The translations under genes were made by a program, and so were the position numbers. From Voacanga thouarsii (Eukaryota > Streptophyta > Magnoliopsida > Gentianales > Apocynaceae), in NCBI GenBank assembly GCA_026120185.1, contig JANUWF010002014.1, forward strand, positions 186,001-250,000: DNA of 64,000 nucleotides. Reading direction: 5' to 3'. Each line of letters opens with the position of its first letter. Position 1 is the stretch's first letter. Of the stretch, positions 61,194 to 64,000 are shown in pieces. The notes beneath the pieces are model-generated. The model was given only the letters and a program-made list of their open reading frames with translations. It was not told where the DNA came from and made no database searches.

Positions 61194-63527
61194 ATGGCCA
61201 AAATCACTCTTCTTTGGCCGGATGACTTCTCCTCCCATAATCTTGCTCTCGCCATCTCCTTTGGACAAGGTTAGCCATTTAGGAGTTGAGATCTACTCTA
61301 AACTCCTTCAAAGCATTCATCAACCAAGTAAGTACCTTCAATCCTTCTTTTAAACTCTAGAATCATGTCTCTAGGATGATGTTGTTAAAAGATGAGTGGC
61401 GATGGGATTTGTGTATGTGTTGTTGTTGAGATTGAAGCATGAGTGTATGGATGATTGTGAAGGAGATGGGGGTTATGCATGGAAGGATTATATTGGTTGA
61501 TTTCATGTTGAATTGAGGTTTGATGCATGTCATAGGTAGTATTTGTATCAAAGCATGCTAGAGATTATGTCACGTTGGTGAATAGGATTTTTATTCTTAT
61601 GGGATTGTTTAAGCCATGTTCATATTTATGCTAGTAGAGGTTAAAGCATGTCTTAATAAATTTAGATCTATGCCTAGATGCAAGATTTGGTTGATTTGAT
61701 GAATTGAAGGATTGTGCATGTTCTTGATTGAGGTTGGCCATAGAAATTGACCATGATCTGGTTGTCCCTAAAAGTAATTTTCACTCCATGAATAAAATAC
61801 TCAATAAAATAATTTCCTAGTATTTTCGAAAACCCTTGGAAGGGTAGATTTGATTCTTATATTCATAAAAGGATATTTTAGCCAAATAAATAATAATTTT
61901 GCTAGAAAGTAAAATAAATAAATATTATTTAAAATAAAGAAATCAAGGAAAGCCTTTATGAAAAAGATTTATGCTTAGTAAAATATTTACTAAATCAAAA
62001 CCCTTAAGGATTTACTTATTATTTTCCCTAAAAGGCTTATTAAATTTAATCTCAATTAGTTTTAGCTATCAATTATTTCCTAACAACTAAACTATCATTA
62101 AATCACTATTTTACCTAGTACCATCTATAACTCTTAATCAAATAAACTCTAAATTTTTCCTAACAAGGTTTAAACTTTCAACTTATTAGAATTTATTTAC
62201 CAAACCATTAATTATTTTAAATAACAAATTAAACTTAGCTTATAAACCTATTTGGTTATTATTTTATCTTAAAGATTGGGACACTAGGATCATGGTAGTA
62301 GTGAATTGAATTGATTTAAAATTGAGGAAGTGGTTTGTGACTTGAAATTGATTAATATTTGTATTTGCCCATGTGGGGTTAGGTCAGCTGTTCGAGACCT
62401 TGTTGTTGTGAGTAAGAATCAGGTAAGCTCCTACATAAAACCTGTTTGATGCAAAAATGTTTATTATGGCAAGCCAAGTGTAGAGTGCGTGGACACTCAT
62501 TTATGTAAAGGCGATTGAGGGTTAAATCTTTTCTTATTTCAAACATTTGAATTATTTAAAAGCCAATGAGCAAATTTACTCAAACTCAAATTCTTTCTAA
62601 AACTGATTTTGTTAAAGACTTTGGAAAACCCATAAATTGCCATTTTCATGTGGAACGGTGTTTTGTTCATTTTCTTCCCAAGTGGGATATGTTACGTTGA
62701 GTACTCAATGGGGGTAGACTAGTAGTACTAGTTTTGAAGAGCAAGAGTGAGTCTTCTGGCAAGAGGCCTCCTCCAAAAGATGATCTCAACTTAGAGAAAC
62801 GTCAGTACTACTTCGTCATGCCGGTCCGAGCTAGCAGTTTTTATTTCCGTCAAGTGACTGTGTTTTGCCAGAATGGACACCCGGTTGTTGTTTGGGTATA
62901 GAGAATGAGGAGTATCTTGCCTGGTAGGCCGATCACCTACCTTTAGTCAGTCTGCACAAAGTGTCGGCATACTGACCATCCGGTTATGGGGCCCAACGTG
63001 TGGTAACCCATAATCCTTTCTTTCGAGTGGTTGATCTTATAAATTATGTATGGCTGGAAAAGCCAAAATGCCACTCTTACTTTTGACTAATGTTTATTGC
63101 TTGCCAATATTTCTCTTATAAAGTTTTTATACTCTGCATCCACGAACTATTTTCACTGAACACCCAAAGCACACACGGACTTACTGAGATTTCTGTCTCA
63201 TCACCCTTTCACCATGATTTCAGGCCGATCCTGCTGTGGGGATGAGTAGCTTGTGTTATCTGCCTTGGAAGAGAATGTTGTCTTTTATTTTTATGTATTG
63301 CTTTGGGGAGTTGAGAGTGGATGATTTTATTTATGGATTTGTATTTCTTTTGGGAATTCATGGTTTTATTCGTGGATTTATTCTTGGGTTGTAATAAATT
63401 TTAAGTTAAATTATTATTTTCATTTCGCTATTTTAATTGTGTGACCTGGTTATAAAGACCCCTTGTTCTTTGGGTGGGGCGACATCCCCGGCCCTGGCGG
63501 GCCTAGGTAGCGGGGTGTTACAATCTC

Positions 63528-64000
63528 TTTTATATTAATCGTATAAGTCGTCAAATAAATAATGCTCAAACTAAACCTAATAATAAGAAGAGAAAGACCA
63601 CATTAAATAACTCATATTTATGGCACTTAAGATTGGAACATATTAATCCTAATCGGATTTTGAGGTTAATCCAAAATAGGTCTTTGGATTTGTTAAAATT
63701 GGAGGAGTAGCCTCAATATAAATCTTGTCTTTTGGGTAAAATGACCAAAAGTTCCTTTATTCAAAAGGTAAAATAAGCTAAGGAAATATTTTAGTTAGTT
63801 CATACTGATATTTGTTATCCTATGTCTACAATTGCTAGATGAGAGTATGTATACTTTATCACTTTCACAAATAATCATACGTGTTTTGGTTACGTTCATT
63901 TTATGAGGCGCAAGTTTGACACCTTTTATAAATTCAAGGAGTTTAAGGCTGAAGTAGAGCATCAAACATGTAAACTAATCAAGAAGGTAAGATTAGATTG
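63528..64000 (+). pseudogene. G pre-integrase and integrase (cut by the window edge)
   Basis: One frame reads throughout with four in-frame stops. SYLWHLRLEHI and SCLLGKM form the pre-integrase zinc-finger region (HHCC). HTDI keeps the first catalytic Asp of the D,D35E core. The second position reads FTNNHT where copia integrases have FIDDxS, so the second Asp is Asn. The frame then runs through residues typical of the integrase core, such as FDTFYKFKEFKAEVE, to the window end. No function is possible. Confidence 0.88.

Larger units (their letters stand above)
48090..63522 (+). mobile_element. A1: chromovirus-like Ty3/gypsy element (15.4 kb), pol deleted, holding A2
   Basis: A1 is flanked by ATCTC at 48085-48089 and 63523-63527. 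It has 4.35- and 4.32-kb LTRs, an initiator tRNA-Met primer site, an unassigned acidic ORF, gag with zinc knuckles, a chromodomain tail, and a purine tract. Protease, RT, RNase H and integrase are missing. The chromodomain tail directly before the 3' LTR and the very long LTRs fit Tekay/Del chromoviruses (family knowledge). The pol loss predates or accompanied A2's insertion, because A2's TSD sits between gag-side and chromodomain-side sequence. By eye the LTRs look about 95 percent identical. Confidence 0.92.
59203..63522 (+). mobile_element. A1 3' LTR (4.32 kb)
   Basis: Starts CGTGAAACC (TGTGAAACC in the 5' LTR) and ends GGGGTGTTACA. Collinear with the 5' LTR. Landmarks: tRNA-like segment 59453-59518, donor-like CAAG|GTAAGT at 61071 (a better consensus than in the 5' LTR), second donor-like site near 62424, acceptor-like TTTCAG|GCCGATCC at 63223. 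Only one copy of the 'cacaaagtgtcggcat' unit. Confidence 0.93.
46771..64000 (+). mobile_element. G: decayed Ty1/copia element, host of the whole stack
   Basis: The visible parts are 46771-48089 and 63523-64000, interrupted by A1. F ends at 46770, so G's 5' LTR and leader start lie left of the window. Order on the plus strand is gag, protease, pre-integrase and integrase, as in copia. The frame at 48084 continues at 63528 once A1 and one TSD copy are removed. RT and RNase H would lie beyond 64000. It is more decayed than B, as expected of the oldest layer. Confidence 0.85.

Noticed and set aside
1..64000. Host genes, rRNA, CRISPR arrays, bacterial-type operons
   Set aside because: No supported exon, RNA gene or direct-repeat/spacer array was seen; essentially the whole window is assigned to nested retroelements.

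Overview
This window is plant nuclear repeat DNA: AT-rich, made almost entirely of LTR retrotransposons, and without any host gene I can support. Ty1/copia and Ty3/gypsy proteins, primer-binding sites for plant initiator tRNA-Met and tRNA-Asp, and Tekay/Del-like (chromovirus) features point to a flowering plant with a large genome. The species cannot be told from this.

The 64 kb resolve into one nested stack. I matched LTR ends and 5-bp target-site duplications (TSDs) by eye. Family labels are mine. G is a decayed copia element (+ strand) and the deepest host: gag and protease at 46.9-48.1 kb, integrase at 63.5-64.0 kb. Its left part is outside the window. F (- strand, window start to 46770) sits in G and is a large element with little internal sequence left. 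Inside F are: C1 (+, 3057-20206); C4 (+, TSD AAAGT); and D (+, 24254-45735, TSD GGTCT). C1 holds C3 (-, TSD AAATA). C3 holds C2 (-, TSD TGTAA) and solo LTR A3 (-, TSD ATCAT), and A3 holds D-family solo LTR Da (TSD GTGGG). D holds C5 (+, TSD CTAAC), which holds solo LTR A4 (-, TSD GACAA). D also holds copia element B (-, TSD GTCTT), which holds solo LTR H. To the right, G is split by A1 (+, 48090-63522, TSD ATCTC), a chromovirus-like element with 4.3-kb LTRs. An inverted solo LTR of the same family, A2 (-, TSD AATGG), lies in the A1 internal region.

Coding content is confined to retroelement remnants: a copia gag and protease-integrase in B (RT and RNase H deleted), gag, protease and integrase pieces in G, and, in A1, a gypsy gag with zinc knuckles, a chromodomain tail and an unassigned acidic ORF. 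No reverse transcriptase domain is visible anywhere, so no element here looks autonomous.

Points most worth a second look: (1) the A2/A1-3' LTR pair is a quasi-palindrome with about 4.3-kb arms and a 175-bp spacer, a candidate hairpin-siRNA source; (2) the long LTRs of families A and C keep a splice-donor-like and a splice-acceptor-like site at matching positions, as if the leader were spliced; (3) A-family LTRs carry a tRNA-like segment with Pol III A and B boxes; (4) A1 has an acidic ORF of unknown function between primer-binding site and gag; (5) a GC-rich motif is shared by three otherwise unrelated element families.
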